A stretch of DNA of 64,000 bases, taken from contig JAJEKV010000003.1 in NCBI GenBank assembly GCA_021234155.1, forward strand, positions 30,797,166-30,861,165. Reading direction: 5' to 3'. The DNA is from Isoetes taiwanensis (taxonomy: Eukaryota; Streptophyta; Lycopodiopsida; Isoetales; Isoetaceae). Below the pieces are notes generated by a model. The model was not told the DNA's origin, searched no databases, and saw only the letters and a list, made by a program, of their open reading frames with translations. The position numbers and the translations under genes were made by a program. Shown one piece after another: positions 45,838 to 57,994 of the stretch (its first letter is position 1; the number at the start of each line of letters is the position of its first letter).

Positions 45838-47400
45838 ACTTGTAGCTTAAGTATGTACGACCTCATTCCTCATGATGCACTTCACCAGGTACTTTAATTT
45901 AACTTTAATTATAAGGTACTTGCCCTTTGATGCAGGGATAACATCTCTTGCTTATGATAATCAATTATTGTCTTAGCCGGCTTTAATATTGCATGTCTAT
46001 TATGAGGTCATAGTTGCCAATGTACATAAGTTGGCGCCGATGCTCTACTTTGCTTTGCTTAATGTTGATGTCGAACTTGACTCTTGTTCCTTTAGTGCTG
46101 CTAATTTCTCGGCCTTGCCATAATTACTGGCCTAGATTTAGACTTAAGAGTCTTGCTCTTAAAGATGTCCGCCATCTAGGAGGTGCAAGGTTACAAGTTA
46201 AAGAACTACTTACATAAATCCTATGGCCACAAGTTTAGTAAGCATGACCTTACCTTTGGGCACACATACTACGTAATTAAATAATTATTCTTGTTTTAGA
46301 CCTAATCTATACTCTAGGATCTCCCCTTTCTTAATTATTGCCCTTTTGAAATAGCCCCACCTTTTGAGTTGATGCCGTCGAAGAAGTTGGCCGGACTTAT
46401 TAGATTGCTTCCCTTCATTTGGTCGGATTATTCCTTTTGCTGTGGAAGTACTCATCATATACATGGTCGACGGTTATCCTATTATTGAATCCTTCTTAGC
46501 GAGGTGATCAAGCTCACGAAGAGGTTCCAATATGTTGGATATCTGCCAGCAATGTATGTAGTTTTAGTACTCCATACGTGTTTCTTCCCAATCCTTGAAG
46601 CTTTGCTCCATTCTTAAAAGAAATGACAAAAATTTACTTGAAATTTTGTCCCAATCCCATCATGGATGTTATCACCCATATTTCTAAGATATTCAACTAT
46701 CTGATAGGTCCCCTAGCTTGCTTAAAGCTGGTGTAGTCGTTAGTCATTGGAGTAGCAAGGCGATGATCCATAATTTGTTGAAAAGAATCTGGTCTCCTTC
46801 GAGTTGTTGTATAATCATTCAAGTGCCCTGCTTTTTTTTATTGCACATATTCTGACTCTGCTCGTCCTTAATGTTGATGATGACTACCTTCATTAACATT
46901 ATCCCTCTTAGTGGACTTGCTGATGTAGTAGTGACATAAGGCTCGGTGTCGCATCCTAGAACCTTGAAGGTAATGTTCTTCATATTCTAGAATCTTTCAT
47001 GTCGGCTCATCTGCCTTGGAGGTTACGAGATTTGAGGATGATTCTTCTAACTCCTGAATTGATATTGTTGTGTTGACCTTGTCGATTCGATTCTTCATCT
47101 TGGCAGTCACCTGCTGTTGTTATAAGGCTGATGACAATGTTGAGTGCTTTTACCAGTTCTAACTGTGCAACTTCTCTTCCTGAGAGAAGTTTATTTGCAT
47201 CCATGTGCAGGGACTAATCTTGACTGATCAATTAGTAATGCTGGTATCTGGTCCCCCATGGCGCCTCTTCTTGATGGTGTTTGACCTCCATCTCTAAGGT
47301 GGAAGATCGAAGATCATCATTATCGGATATATTACAGTTGATCGCAGGTGCTGGATGGAATTCTGACCTAATGCTTGGGCTATCAGATGCAGGTCAACCA
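44241..47400 (-). mobile_element. E4: inverted relative of E1/E2 (LTR plus internal remnant)
   Basis: 44241-45837 is an LTR of the E1 family in reverse orientation. Its minus-strand end is CGTCACA and its proposed start is TGTCACTATAC. It is flanked by ATTTG (44236-44240) and ACTTG (45838-45842), a possible target duplication with one difference. Sequence to the right, to about 47400, includes the reverse complement of E2 internal sequence (46280-46515 against 34480-34740). If the LTR is solo, the internal piece is a separate fragment; if not, the flanking match is chance. Confidence 0.65.
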
Positions 47401-48440
47401 AGCTAAAAGATTATCTGCTAGTATCATTGTGTTTAAAATTCATCATATAATTATTGGATTTTGTAAATCGAAAGTAAAAAATCCACCTAACACCAGTTTA
47501 TCTCGTGAATAAAAAATGCTAAAATAAGAGATCCATCAGTGCATGTGCATTGGGTGTATTTGGATTTTTTAGAATGCTTGAAACATATGAGCTTTTCAAC
47601 ATCACACATTTTAAAGCGAATGGTCAAATATATGAGCACTTTTGATTAGGGCGTTGAATTTAACTGGATTTTTTAAATTACAAGTTAGAAAACCCACCTA
47701 TGGCGAGTTCGATGCTTAGGCTTTTATCGGCTATTTTCAGGTTGAAATTTACATTTTTGGCCTTTTTAGCTATTTTGGATATTTTGCAAGAAGAGTCAGT
47801 TTTGGTTAAAATGTTGGGAGACTTTTTTGGGCTAACTTTGTTAAACTCTAGCAAAGTTTGATCTCTATATTCTATTTTGGTAACTCTACCGACTGTTCTA
47901 CTTATCTTTGAACATTTCAATGACACTAATGTCAGGCAATTCCATGAGAAGCTCCATCTAGCATGCATTCCCAATACGCAAGACCTTATGGCTTTGATAC
48001 CTGTGGACCTTGGCGAAAAGATGTTAAATTTCCAGAATATGGAAATTAAAAATTTCTTCTCTTTTTTTAGTTGCTCGAAAGGGCAAACCCTTGTTTGAGG
48101 GGGCGCTATGAATATGGAACTGCTATATGATCATCCATGTATGGTGAACAACATGCGAAATTCATTAAGACCTATACAAGCTTGCACGAGCTACAAATAA
48201 GCATATGTGAACATATAGCCACGAGATAGCATATCATGTTGTATGAGATTGGCATCAAGCTACACATTTGGTTTGAGACATAAATGATGTGTAACGTTAT
48301 ATTCGCTGAAATGAAAAACATATGCAAAGGCATAGACATCATAATCTAACCTATTTAATGACATGTGGATGCATGCCATACAATGGCATGCCACACAGTT
48401 TCTTCAATGCACAATAATTTGTAAGAGAAAATCATTTTGT
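47401..48440. other. AT-rich spacer, no feature recognised
   Basis: Short frames only, including 47877-48098, without motifs. Confidence 0.5.
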
Positions 48441-48446
48441 TGGGAA

Positions 48447-48790
48447 AAAAACTTTTAATACAAAAAATAGATTTCTGTGGCAAACCATTGTTGTAAGAAA
48501 AATATCCAAGTCATTAAGGATAAAGACAAAAAGGTAGACAAAGGTCTTTTATTTCTTGAAAGGCCACCACAACATCGCATGCTTTATAAACTAGGAAAAT
48601 GTGCAATCTATAATAGGCAAGGGCCTTCTATATTTTAAAAGGCTAACACAAAAGTTTTAATAAAAAAGAGATTTCTGTGGTAAACCATTGTTAGAAGAAA
48701 AACTATCCAAGTCACTAGATATAAAGAACAAACAAGGGTGGACGAAGGCCTTTTATCTTTTGAAAGGCTACCGCAACATCACATGTTTTA
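48447..48790. repeat. Two diverged direct copies of a 140-bp sequence
   Basis: 48447-48589 and about 48650-48790 share AGATTTCTGTGGYAAACCAT, AAGTCA, CTTTTAT and the end GCAACATC. They lie next to the 3' end of the LINE, so tandem 3' ends of an older insertion are possible. Confidence 0.7.
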
Positions 48791-51700
48791 AAAAACAATG
48801 AAGGAAGGAAGGAAAGAAGTATATTTTAACTTCCATGGAGGCCAACTGGCCTATGAGACGGTCACAATACAATACATCAGATAGTATCCAAACACAAAAG
48901 AAAACCACAAAAGCCCTATACAATGTGTCTTTACCACTGGGACGAAAAAACCCCCCATGTGGGAGGGAAAACCCTTGTACTAGATGTTCAAATTCCCTAT
49001 CTGGGCGCTCAAATTCCTTGTGTTGTGAGGGACTCTCTGACGGTGGAGACTTGCAGAATGTAGGATGCAAGACGTGCAACCATAGTGAAGCCAGCAATTG
49101 ATGAATTGCTATCTCAGAGCATCTGCGATCGGGATGAGCTGCTCGGATGTGTGCATATGCCGGACACTCCTGTAGAGCATGGTGTTCATCTTCTACTATC
49201 TGCATGTGGCAACACTGGCATAGTCTCTCATGCCGGGGGATTCTCTGCCCTCCATCCGTACCCCAGCAGGCTGTCTCAATTCTGAGATGGTGGGACCCTG
49301 TCCTCATTGCAGCTATGGCTCTCCGTTTCTTGGTAGAGATGTATGCCTTCAATTATCGGTGTGGGCCATGTTCCAGCGACGGATTAACCTGCGTGTGGTA
49401 GTGCTCTGTTTTGGGCTTTGCAAGAGTAAGCACATCCCACAGAGAGGCAGCAAAGCGCTCATTCAAATGCAGCTCCTGTTCCCCGATATCTGGTATAGCC
49501 ATAATTTGTTGATAGTCTATGGACCATCTTGCGAACCACCCCTTACAATGCTCCTGCCACACTCTCTTCAATCGTTGTGGCCCTTGTGCCAATAACAGAG
49601 CCCGGGGAGGGAGACGTTGTGCATCCATTCCGTCAACCTTATGGAAATACGCAAGGTGCCTGCGCATAGCAGAATGCTGCAGGGGCCAAAAACCCGTCTC
49701 ATACAGCAAAATCGGATAAGGCACCGTGTCCCTGATGCCTAGGCTGTATGTCAAGAAGGCCTTCTGTACCTCTCTAGCTTATCCCAGGTGTTCTTGCTAA
49801 TCGCTGGACCTCAGACCTCTACCCCATACAGCAATACTGGTTCAATGAGTGCTCTGAACAGGTGTTCTTTGCGTGCCCAATCGCAGAGACCTATTCTGTA
49901 ACAGCTATTCTGCGGGCTTTCCATCCCGCGCTGACCCTTCTTTCTACACAGTCATCCCATAGCATGTTAGCAGAAAAATCGATTCCCAGATACTTAAAGG
50001 TCCTTACAACATCCATCCTTTGTCCTCTGTAATAGAAGTCTGAGATATCATGCTGCGCCGCAGTGTTGTTAAAAAACCCCGTTTTTAACCATAGAGTACT
50101 TCTTAAAAAACCCCTACGTTTTCTAAACGTTTGCAACCATCGGGGGTTATCAAAAAATATAAAAAAAAAAAAAAAAAACCATTACTAATGCCTTGAATGA
50201 CTTTCATTTAGATTTTCTAGTCTAGCAAACAAGATTTTGGAACTATAAGCCGCCGCATGCATGTAGAAACATATTGAATGCATGTAGAACCAGGATTTTG
50301 GTTTTTTGCTCAATGAAAGAAAGGTTTTTACTCCACCATGCAAACCAGGAAACAGTTCTTGCGGCAATCCAAGACCAGTCGACCAAGGTAACTTTTTCAT
50401 TCTTCTTCTTTTACAACTAATTTTATTTCGATTCATTTTTTTCTATATTGCTTTTGAAGATCTGACTGCCATAAGTGACAAATAGAAGCAGGAAGTGACC
50501 CAAAACCGTTCCAAAGCTATAGCTGCTTCAAATAATTCTTTGTTACCTATATTCATTTCTCTTCTATCTACCTCTAGTATGATAATAAGCTAAACATTTA
50601 TGTTAGATGTTATATTATTAAGTTAAACCTTTGAATTGAATACACATTTTTGTGATTTGATTGGAACCCAAATATGGTGCTGGTATTAAAAAATGTTATA
50701 TAATCTGTTTCAAAGGGGCAATTTGGGGCTTTTAAAGTTTTTTTTTATGTTTTTTACGTTTTTAACGTTTGCAACGTTTTTAACGTTTTTAATGTTATAA
50801 AAACGTATTCTAAGATTTTAAAAACCAAAAATAAAAAACTTAAAAAAAACTTAAAAAACGTATGGTACCCGTACGGTATGCAAAGTATTTAACAACATTT
50901 CCAGTAGCTGCGCGGACAGGATTGCCAGTAGCTTGGTTTTCTGCTAGTTCACGGTCATTCCTGCTATTCACAGAATCCACTGAGAGCGTCCAAATGTTCC
51001 TGCATACTCCTAGATGTATGGGACAATAAGCCCACATAGTCTGCATAGAGCAACTGTTTTATTGTATATGCCTCTGGCAACTGTGGGCCACCACCTCCAT
51101 GTTCTTGCATCCATGTCTCCAACTTGTCAATATAGAGTCCAAAAAGCATTGGAGATAACGGACATCCCTATTTAACACCTATGGTGCTACTCACTCGGTG
51201 ATCTGACGCAGGCAAAGTGGCATATATTCCGTCATAGAGCATGTAGATGGCAGTTTGCAAGTCCCGTGGGACATGTAGCCTCTGCAAGCGCTGCCACAAT
51301 AGGTCTCGAGGGACCGTATCATATGCCGTCTTAAAATCCACGAAACAGCAATACAAGTCACGTCGTGCATTGCGGCTAGCTTCTATAAGAATTCCGGGAG
51401 TAAAAATATGGTCAATCGTGGAGTGGACATGGCGAAAACATGCCTGGCCAACTGCACGTACTCCAGTTTCCTCAGCCCACTGTGTTAACTTCTTCTCCAG
51501 CACACCTGCTAGAAGTTTTGCGAGTAATGGGCTCAGCATAATCATACGGTAGTTGGTGGAGTCATCCCTACTTCCTGTCTTATGAATAGGGGTGACCTTG
51601 CTAACCATCCATTTCTGTGGGAGGCCCTCTCTAATGGCCTGATTGATTATCACTGTCAAAGGCCCTAGCAAAGCTGGTCCACCCCATTTCAACAGCTCGG

Positions 51701-53106
51701 CCTGAAGTCCTTGCAAGTCCTTTGCTTTACCATTAGCAAGATGTCTAAGACCCTGGTGGATGTCCTCCTCTAAAAGCTGTAGCGTTTCTCCTAGCTGATC
51801 TGGTACCTCAGCGATCGCTCCTGGGGGGTCATACAACTCCCCTAACCGTTTTCTCCACTGGTCTGAGGTAACATTGCCCGGTGGTTGATGCCTCTTATAC
51901 AACACTCTACGCCAAAACGCCTTTGGCTCAGTCATCAGCAGATCAAACATGCGCTGCTGATTTTCTGCAATATACCGATGCTTTTTGGATTTCAAGAATG
52001 CCTTATAGTCCCTAATGGCATGTTGCCAGAGCTGTGGATCTAAAATGGGGTGTAGCTGGCTCTTTAGAGCCTTACATTCGGCGTCAAACCAGGGGTTCTG
52101 AGGGAATTGCGCAGTGTCCCTTCGCGGGGGCTTTCTTGCTGCAAAGCATTCACTAGCTGCTGCGAGTAAGGCCTTCACCAACCACTCACACTTATCATGC
52201 AATGTATAGAGGGCATCAATCCCTTGTAGCTCACGTTCAAGCGCAACCTCATATCCTGCTTGCTTCCGATAGTTCGGGGTGTATCCCAAACCCCGAGAGC
52301 GTCTATCTTGTGGCCACGCCATTTCCAAAGTGACATAAAGTTGATAGTGGTCTAACAAAGTCTCTTCATCTCTTGTTCTTTTGCCTCGCGAAATCTCTAA
52401 TCATATCAAGTTCTGGCACTGAAGCTAGGAAAGTCCACCACGCTGGCTCCACCATCGTATCAGTCGCTTCTACAAAAGCCTCATGATCGCTGCCATCTGA
52501 GCATACCATTGCAGATCACCATGTCAAAGATCTGGCAGAACTGGACCAACTCTTTTCCAAAGGCTCTAGAGACTGTATCCTGGGACCGTCTTGCATGCTG
52601 GGGCGCACCTGTCTCTAGCCAAAGTGGATTGGAGTCAGCATTTTCCTGGAAGGTGACCGACTGACCCTGTGCCGTATGTGCATTGAAATCTCCTAATAAA
52701 AACACATGACCCTCTTGGCGATACTGCTCTATGTCATCATACAGTTCCCTATAGGGCATATGCACATCTATATCTGCCTGATGAACCCTGAAGTTTCATG
52801 GGGTATATAACATCCTACAATAAACAGTGGGCGATGGTGAGGCTGCAACACTCGTATCCACAGGTAGCGGTTGAGTCTATCAGCCTTGTGGAGCGAGACT
52901 ATGGATGCTATAGCATCTTTGAAGTAGCACGCGACTCCTCCATACCCTCGCTTGCCATGGCACTCATTAGCCAGTGAGAAATGATGGTACCCTGGGATGT
53001 CCGGTAACAGATGAGCACTATATTCCCATGTCTCTTGCAAGAAGATGATGTCCATGCCTGTAGCAACTTCAGCAATGCCCTCGCCTCGCTTCCATCCATC
53101 TATCAA
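48768..53106 (-). pseudogene. LINE (non-LTR retrotransposon) with endonuclease and RT, broken
   Basis: Minus-strand order from 53106 leftwards. The AP endonuclease part has IIFLQETWEYS and GYGGVACYFKD (53106-52768), then FLLGDFNAHTAQGQ (52765-52481). The RT part (52358-51168) has WMVSKVTPIHKTGSRDDSTN, YRMIMLSPLLAK and LYCCFVDFKTAYDTVPRDLL. The active-site block near 51060 reads LLYADYVGLLS, where YADD is usual. After an 834-bp insertion, RTFKYLGIDFSANMLW follows (50136-49891). The 3' part (49352-48768) has a Cys/His pattern CQCCHMQIVEDEHHALQEC like the reverse-transcriptase zinc finger. ORF1 was not found. Confidence 0.85.
50064..50897. mobile_element. Small non-autonomous element with 10-bp terminal inverted repeats inside the LINE
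   Basis: TGTTGTTAAA at 50064 and TTTAACAACA ending at 50897 are perfect inverted repeats. The sequence between is AT-rich with repeated CGTTTTTAACGTTT units near 50755-50800 and an A-tract at 50161-50178. The LINE coding frame resumes on both sides. No clear target duplication was found, so the family is open. Confidence 0.6.
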
Positions 53107-54357
53107 TCAATCAATCTATTATATATCCATCCATCTTAACAAATGTTAATGCATTTTTTTCTAATGTCCACACTCTAGCTTAATTAAATAACTGCAACAA
53201 GGAAAGAATGTAGAGGCCTAAAACATAGTAGTGCTGCATTTTCTTCATCTTACAATAATTTCCCTCCCTCCATCAACTCTTGCAACCCAACCCAACCCAA
53301 CCCAACCCAACCCATTCCATTTTCCAAGCCTGCATTTCTGTTAGTTATTTTTATTTTTTTAACCAAAATACATCTCCCATAAACAACCACATAAAACAAG
53401 GTGCTGCGCACGAAGGGTTGCCCTCCACGGCCGGAGGATGAAGTGGCTTAAATCATAGTTCAAAGTCACAATCAATCAAAAATAGAATACTTGATACCAT
53501 GACTTTATACTTGAAGATGCCATCATAATCAAATAATTGCACCCCTACTATTGGTATTACACTGCAACTTCTAGACCAACTCTAGTGTCCCTACCAATTC
53601 TCTGCACATCAATTTTCTAACACGTTATCCTAAGATACAAATGGAAATGAGTGTTTTTCCTCCAAATAGTGAACCCCAATCTAATTCATAGATTGAAGCA
53701 TGACCAAAGCATTCATATGTGTTTTTGGATGATGTTGTGCTCTAGTCTTAAAATTTTGTATATAGTACTATTTAGGGACCCTTTAATATTGAATTGCAAA
53801 TCCTTGCAAATTTAATGGTTATTCCATAAGTTTTAGCTAGACTTGCAGTTTGCGTGATTGTAGTAAGAACACTTGCCTTTTTACTTAGAAATAATATTTT
53901 AGCATCTTTAAACATATGCATCCAAGTTGGATGCATTATGCTTTGAACATAATTTGTCCATTCTACTCACGTGATACATTTGATGTAAGAAACTAATGCC
54001 AATTTTGAGAAAAAAGTTCATTAGAAAGTCGGTAGTTCATTTCCCTTTTGACTCCGGCATAAATGATGGAAATGACAAATGTGCCATAGATAAATATGGC
54101 CAAATAGCTACTAATATGTAGCAAAATAACAGGGGGTTTTTTTTGTGTTTTTGTACGGTTTTCTCTAAGGTTTTCATATGATTTAGTGGCCGTATTCATC
54201 CAGGTGTACTAAATAGTATTTCTAGAGCGCACCGTTTTGTTAGCCATTGATTTTAGAAAAGTGACAAATCCTGTGGTGGAGGCTTCTCTTGTGTGGAAGT
54301 TAGATGTAGGCCAAGCATGCAAATATCCTCCCATTATTTTTAGGGTTTTGTTAGGGT
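53107..54357. other. AT-rich intergenic DNA
   Basis: No gene recognised. (CCCAA)n at 53283-53312. Confidence 0.5.
53283..53312. repeat. Microsatellite (CCCAA)n
   Basis: About six CCCAA units. The unit resembles a telomere repeat but is not the plant one (CCCTAAA). Confidence 0.9.
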
Positions 54358-54669
54358 ATGAAGGAATCTGACAACACTTCTGCTTTCGAAGAACTCAAAT
54401 GGCAGTTTCCATGTGGGCAGCATAGCTTGAATGGCCGAAGAAGGGTTTTTAGAGGAAATACCAAAGGGGTTTTAAGGCATAATAGAAGAGTTTCAAATCA
54501 GGATATTTGTGCATTCGTCCAGCAGGATATTTGTGCATCGATTTATGATGTGGCTGGATTCACTGTACGAGGGCGAAGAAGCAGCATAGCAGACCCATTT
54601 CCAGTTTTATCCCAAGTCTTGTATCTGCTTGCATTAGGGCATTCGGCAGGGAGTTCGACCAACACCTGA
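54358..54669 (+). CDS. Hypothetical 103-aa open frame
   Basis: ATG-started frame with an Arg-rich middle and the repeat QDICAF / QDICAS. No family recognised. It precedes the locally duplicated block and could be the first exon of a small gene or chance. Confidence 0.25.
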   Translation: MKESDNTSAFEELKWQFPCGQHSLNGRRRVFRGNTKGVLRHNRRVSNQDICAFVQQDICASIYDVAGFTVRGRRSSIADPFPVLSQVLYLLALGHSAGSSTNT

Positions 54670-54715
54670 CTAGGCCGTTTTGGCCTCTTGCCAAATCCCC
54701 AGGCTTTGTGATGAG

Positions 54716-55270
54716 GCGGATTCTTCTGGCCAGGGATGAATCTGGGGCTAGGGAGACAGATTCGTGATGATAACAGCTATAGGGCTACGATTTATTTGTA
54801 TGAATCCATCTTCTGGTATTATGCAGGTAAAACGAAGGGTTTTTCTTCGGCGGATTCTTCCGGCGGGGATGAAGTTGGGGCTAGGGAGGCGATTGGTGGC
54901 GATAGCGGCTATAGGGACTACGATTTATTTTATGAATCCATCTTACGGTATTATGCGGTAAAGCTCGTAACTAGTTTAGGGCTACGATTTATTTTTATGA
55001 ATCCATCTTCTGGTATTATGCAGGTAAAGCTCGTAACTAGTTGAACTTCTTTCCTTTCTTTCTTATTTCAAATATCCATTACCTTATATGACAAAGCACA
55101 AGATTTGCTATGAAAGGGCTCTTGGCTAAGAGAGTTTTGACTTACAGGATTACTGCGGCAGTCACCAGCTCACCACTATTTCAAGCTATTAGAAGGTAAG
55201 TTATCTGTACGTGTGACAATTAATGTTAAACTTCTTTCCTTTCTTTCTTATTTCAAATATCCATTACCTA
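54716..55270. repeat. Local multi-copy duplications
   Basis: A unit of about 115 bp (GGCGGATTCTTC ... GGTATTATGC) occurs at 54716-54834 and 54847-54962. Its last 60 bp (TACGATTTATTTTTATGAAT ... GTAACTAGTT) occurs again at 54977-55041. A second duplication (CTTCTTTCCTTTCTTTCTTA ...) spans 55046 onward and 55231 onward. Each copy contains CAG/GTAAA, so exon-edge duplication is possible. Confidence 0.8.
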
Positions 55271-56180
55271 CAACGATATTTAGGTCTATTATCGATATGA
55301 CAAAGGCACACTCTTGGCTGAGAGAGATCTTCCTTACAGAAGATCTTGTCTGGCGTAGCACAACGCCTGATTTGGAGAGCTGATTTGGAGAGCTGCCAAA
55401 ATTCAGGTGCTCACAGGAATGCAGTGGACCACACATCAACTCCTTCCCCGCAAGGATTCAAAAGCTATGTGAGTGTGCTTTGATTTTTTAGTTTAGCTCT
55501 AGCTCACATAGGGTTTGCCTTATTTTTTCAATCAATTGGTTAGCAGGAGCCATACAATACTTGAATTGAAATTGCTACAACTTCAAGCCCACGTAGAACA
55601 CACGCATAGACATAATGGGCTCAAATCCCATTGTAAATTTCTTTTATAATATCATTATAATTCAAACGTCCTGTTTATATACAATACTTTTTCTGAGGTG
55701 CTTGAATGTGCATTGCTCTTCGGATTAACCCAGGCTCAATTCCTGGGGGTTTGCTTTATTAGGTATGTATGAATAAAACGCTTTAAAGATGTGTACAACA
55801 TCATCACATATGTTTCCTACGTTACTTACCTATGTTTGGTTTTTGGTAATTAATATTTAGGGCCGTGCACTGACATAAATTATTTGACAACTCAATTGGC
55901 AGGCTCTAATACTAATGCGTATATGCCACATGGCCACATGCACAACCACATGCTGAGGCCTAGATTCCACTTGGCTATCATTTCTTAAAACATCCAATAT
56001 CAATACGCTAAAGATTCTCTACGTTTTGTTAGGGCCCGAAGGGCCCAAATTTTTTTTTCCTAACAAATAACTACCATGAATATTAATTAACATAAAATAT
56101 TACATTCAATGGTTTTAAATTTAAATCCCCCTAAAACCCCCTTTGGTTTGGGTGCATATTCACACGGGGGGTTACGTAGG
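55271..56180. other. Intergenic DNA, no feature recognised
   Basis: Only short frames and homopolymers. Confidence 0.5.
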
Positions 56181-56973
56181 GCATCGAGAGCTGTCGGATG
56201 GGCATATTTGCCCTTTATTCCTTAATCTGGACCGTACGTAGCGATCCTCGTTTGTGGGGTATGCATGTACAAGTTTTTGTATACTGTATATTAAAGTTTG
56301 CTAAATACTATAAGGTTTGAGCGAATGTACTTAATGGTGTTAATTTTGTACATATATTGTACGTTTTTAGCTCCCCTTCTATCTATCGAAAGATCTGTTT
56401 AAAAATCTTATGATAATGCAAATTTAGGAGCAATTGGTACAAATCAATTTGAGAATATCTAAGTCATGGGCTTTGATACCATCTCTTTTCTCTCTTTTTA
56501 CCTCCAAACTGGGCAAGATTTTGAATAAATGTCTAGAGCTTCTCATTTCAGAAATGCTAAACCCTATCTGGATTAGGTCTTCTATTGGAACACTAAATCC
56601 TATATTGGATCCACTCGAGCGTTGCATGTCAAGGAGCAGGAGAAAAGGAATATGTGCATTCTAAATGTATTGCATTAGTACATCCACTCGAATATACCGC
56701 TAAACCACAACATATTCGAGAACGTATAAAAATACAAATGGAACCCCTGTCACTATGCTGCATATTCTCGAGGAGAGCCTTCGGGCATCGAGAGCTATTG
56801 GATGGGCATATTGATGAGTTGTGCCTTGCTTTGGGTTGTAGATAGAAATCCTCGTTTGTGGGTATGCACCATAAGTTGGGATATACCATATAGTGAGATT
56901 AGTAATATTCTATAAGATTCAAACTAAATATACTTAATGCTGTCAATTTGATACATGTAATGTACAATTGAAA
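56181..56973. repeat. Diverged direct repeats of about 185 bp
   Basis: 56181-56366 and 56786-56973 share GGCATCGAGAGCT, GGATGGGCATAT, ATCCTCGTTTGTGGG and TACTTAATG in the same order. They may be short LTRs of a small element with about 420 bp between, but TG..CA ends and a primer site were not found. Confidence 0.6.
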
Positions 56974-57559
56974 CAAAAAGGGGGTTTCTCACTACTCTAT
57001 ACCACCTCTCGTAAAGGGAGGATTTAGGAAGAATTTGATTATAAATGTGAGGGGTAATGATTTTTGTTGTGGAAAAAAAATTTGGCCCCTTGAGGGCTTG
57101 AAAATGGTATTCCATATAGCCATTGACAATAATGCAACACATAGACTCCGATAGCAATAAATACATATATGTAACATTGAGACAATACAATAGAGGAGGA
57201 TGGCCAACATTGGTAAGTAGATGTTGCATGTGTGAAACATGTTGGTTCCAAGGAGTAGATGCAATGTGTGAAAACATAAAGGTAGCAAGACATACTTATC
57301 TAGAGTTTACATTGAGGATATAAAGCAACAACATTAGCACACCTTATGGGATTTGAACCTATTGTATCCTAGTAGCCATCCTGGCTTACTTATGCTATGC
57401 TGGTCAACTACAAAACTTTTGAAATGTCTTCGCCCACTATAGTAACAAGTTGAAGTTGCTAATTAAACAACAAATCCATGCACTTGTAAAATAGTCAACT
57501 ATGAAAATAGCCATTGCAACTTCTATTTTGCTTCTGTTTTGCTTCTACCATTGTAACCT

Positions 57560-57994
57560 TTGATCGAAGTAATCCAAGAACTCAAAATCGTCAAAGAACT
57601 CAAAATGGTTCAACCAAGAACGTGCAAGAGGTTTCCATCACTTCCGCAATCAACATGCTTGATGTCGATTGGGGAAGCAACTTATGGATCTGGCACATTC
57701 AAATTAGAATATGACATAATATTAGAACTGCCAAAAACCAAAAACCTCCATAAACAACACGAAAAAAAAAGAACCAAAAACCTTTATAAACAACGTAAAG
57801 GAGAAAAAGGGATGAGATCCTATTACATTAGGAATTTTGAATATTTAAAAAGAGCAATATCGAAGTTGAAGAAGATGTTGAGATGTCCCCATTTATCATT
57901 AGAGGAAGTGGCAGTTTATCATGGTGTAGGATTCAAAAACTACTACAGTTTTCGTCCTGCAAAAGCAATAGAAGAAAATTCAAATTCTGCTTGA
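57560..57994 (+). CDS. Hypothetical 144-aa Lys-rich open frame
   Basis: Basic N-terminal half, then CPHLSLEEVAVYHGVGFKNY near the end. No family recognised; it could be a retroelement remnant. Confidence 0.2.
   Translation: MIEVIQELKIVKELKMVQPRTCKRFPSLPQSTCLMSIGEATYGSGTFKLEYDIILELPKTKNLHKQHEKKRTKNLYKQRKGEKGMRSYYIRNFEYLKRAISKLKKMLRCPHLSLEEVAVYHGVGFKNYYSFRPAKAIEENSNSA

Noticed and set aside
53283-53312. Interstitial telomere repeat
   Set aside because: The unit is CCCAA, not the plant CCCTAAA, and there are only about six units.
57340-57420. tRNA-like sequence on the minus strand (GGTTCAAATCCC)
   Set aside because: Only a B-box match; no convincing A box or acceptor stem.
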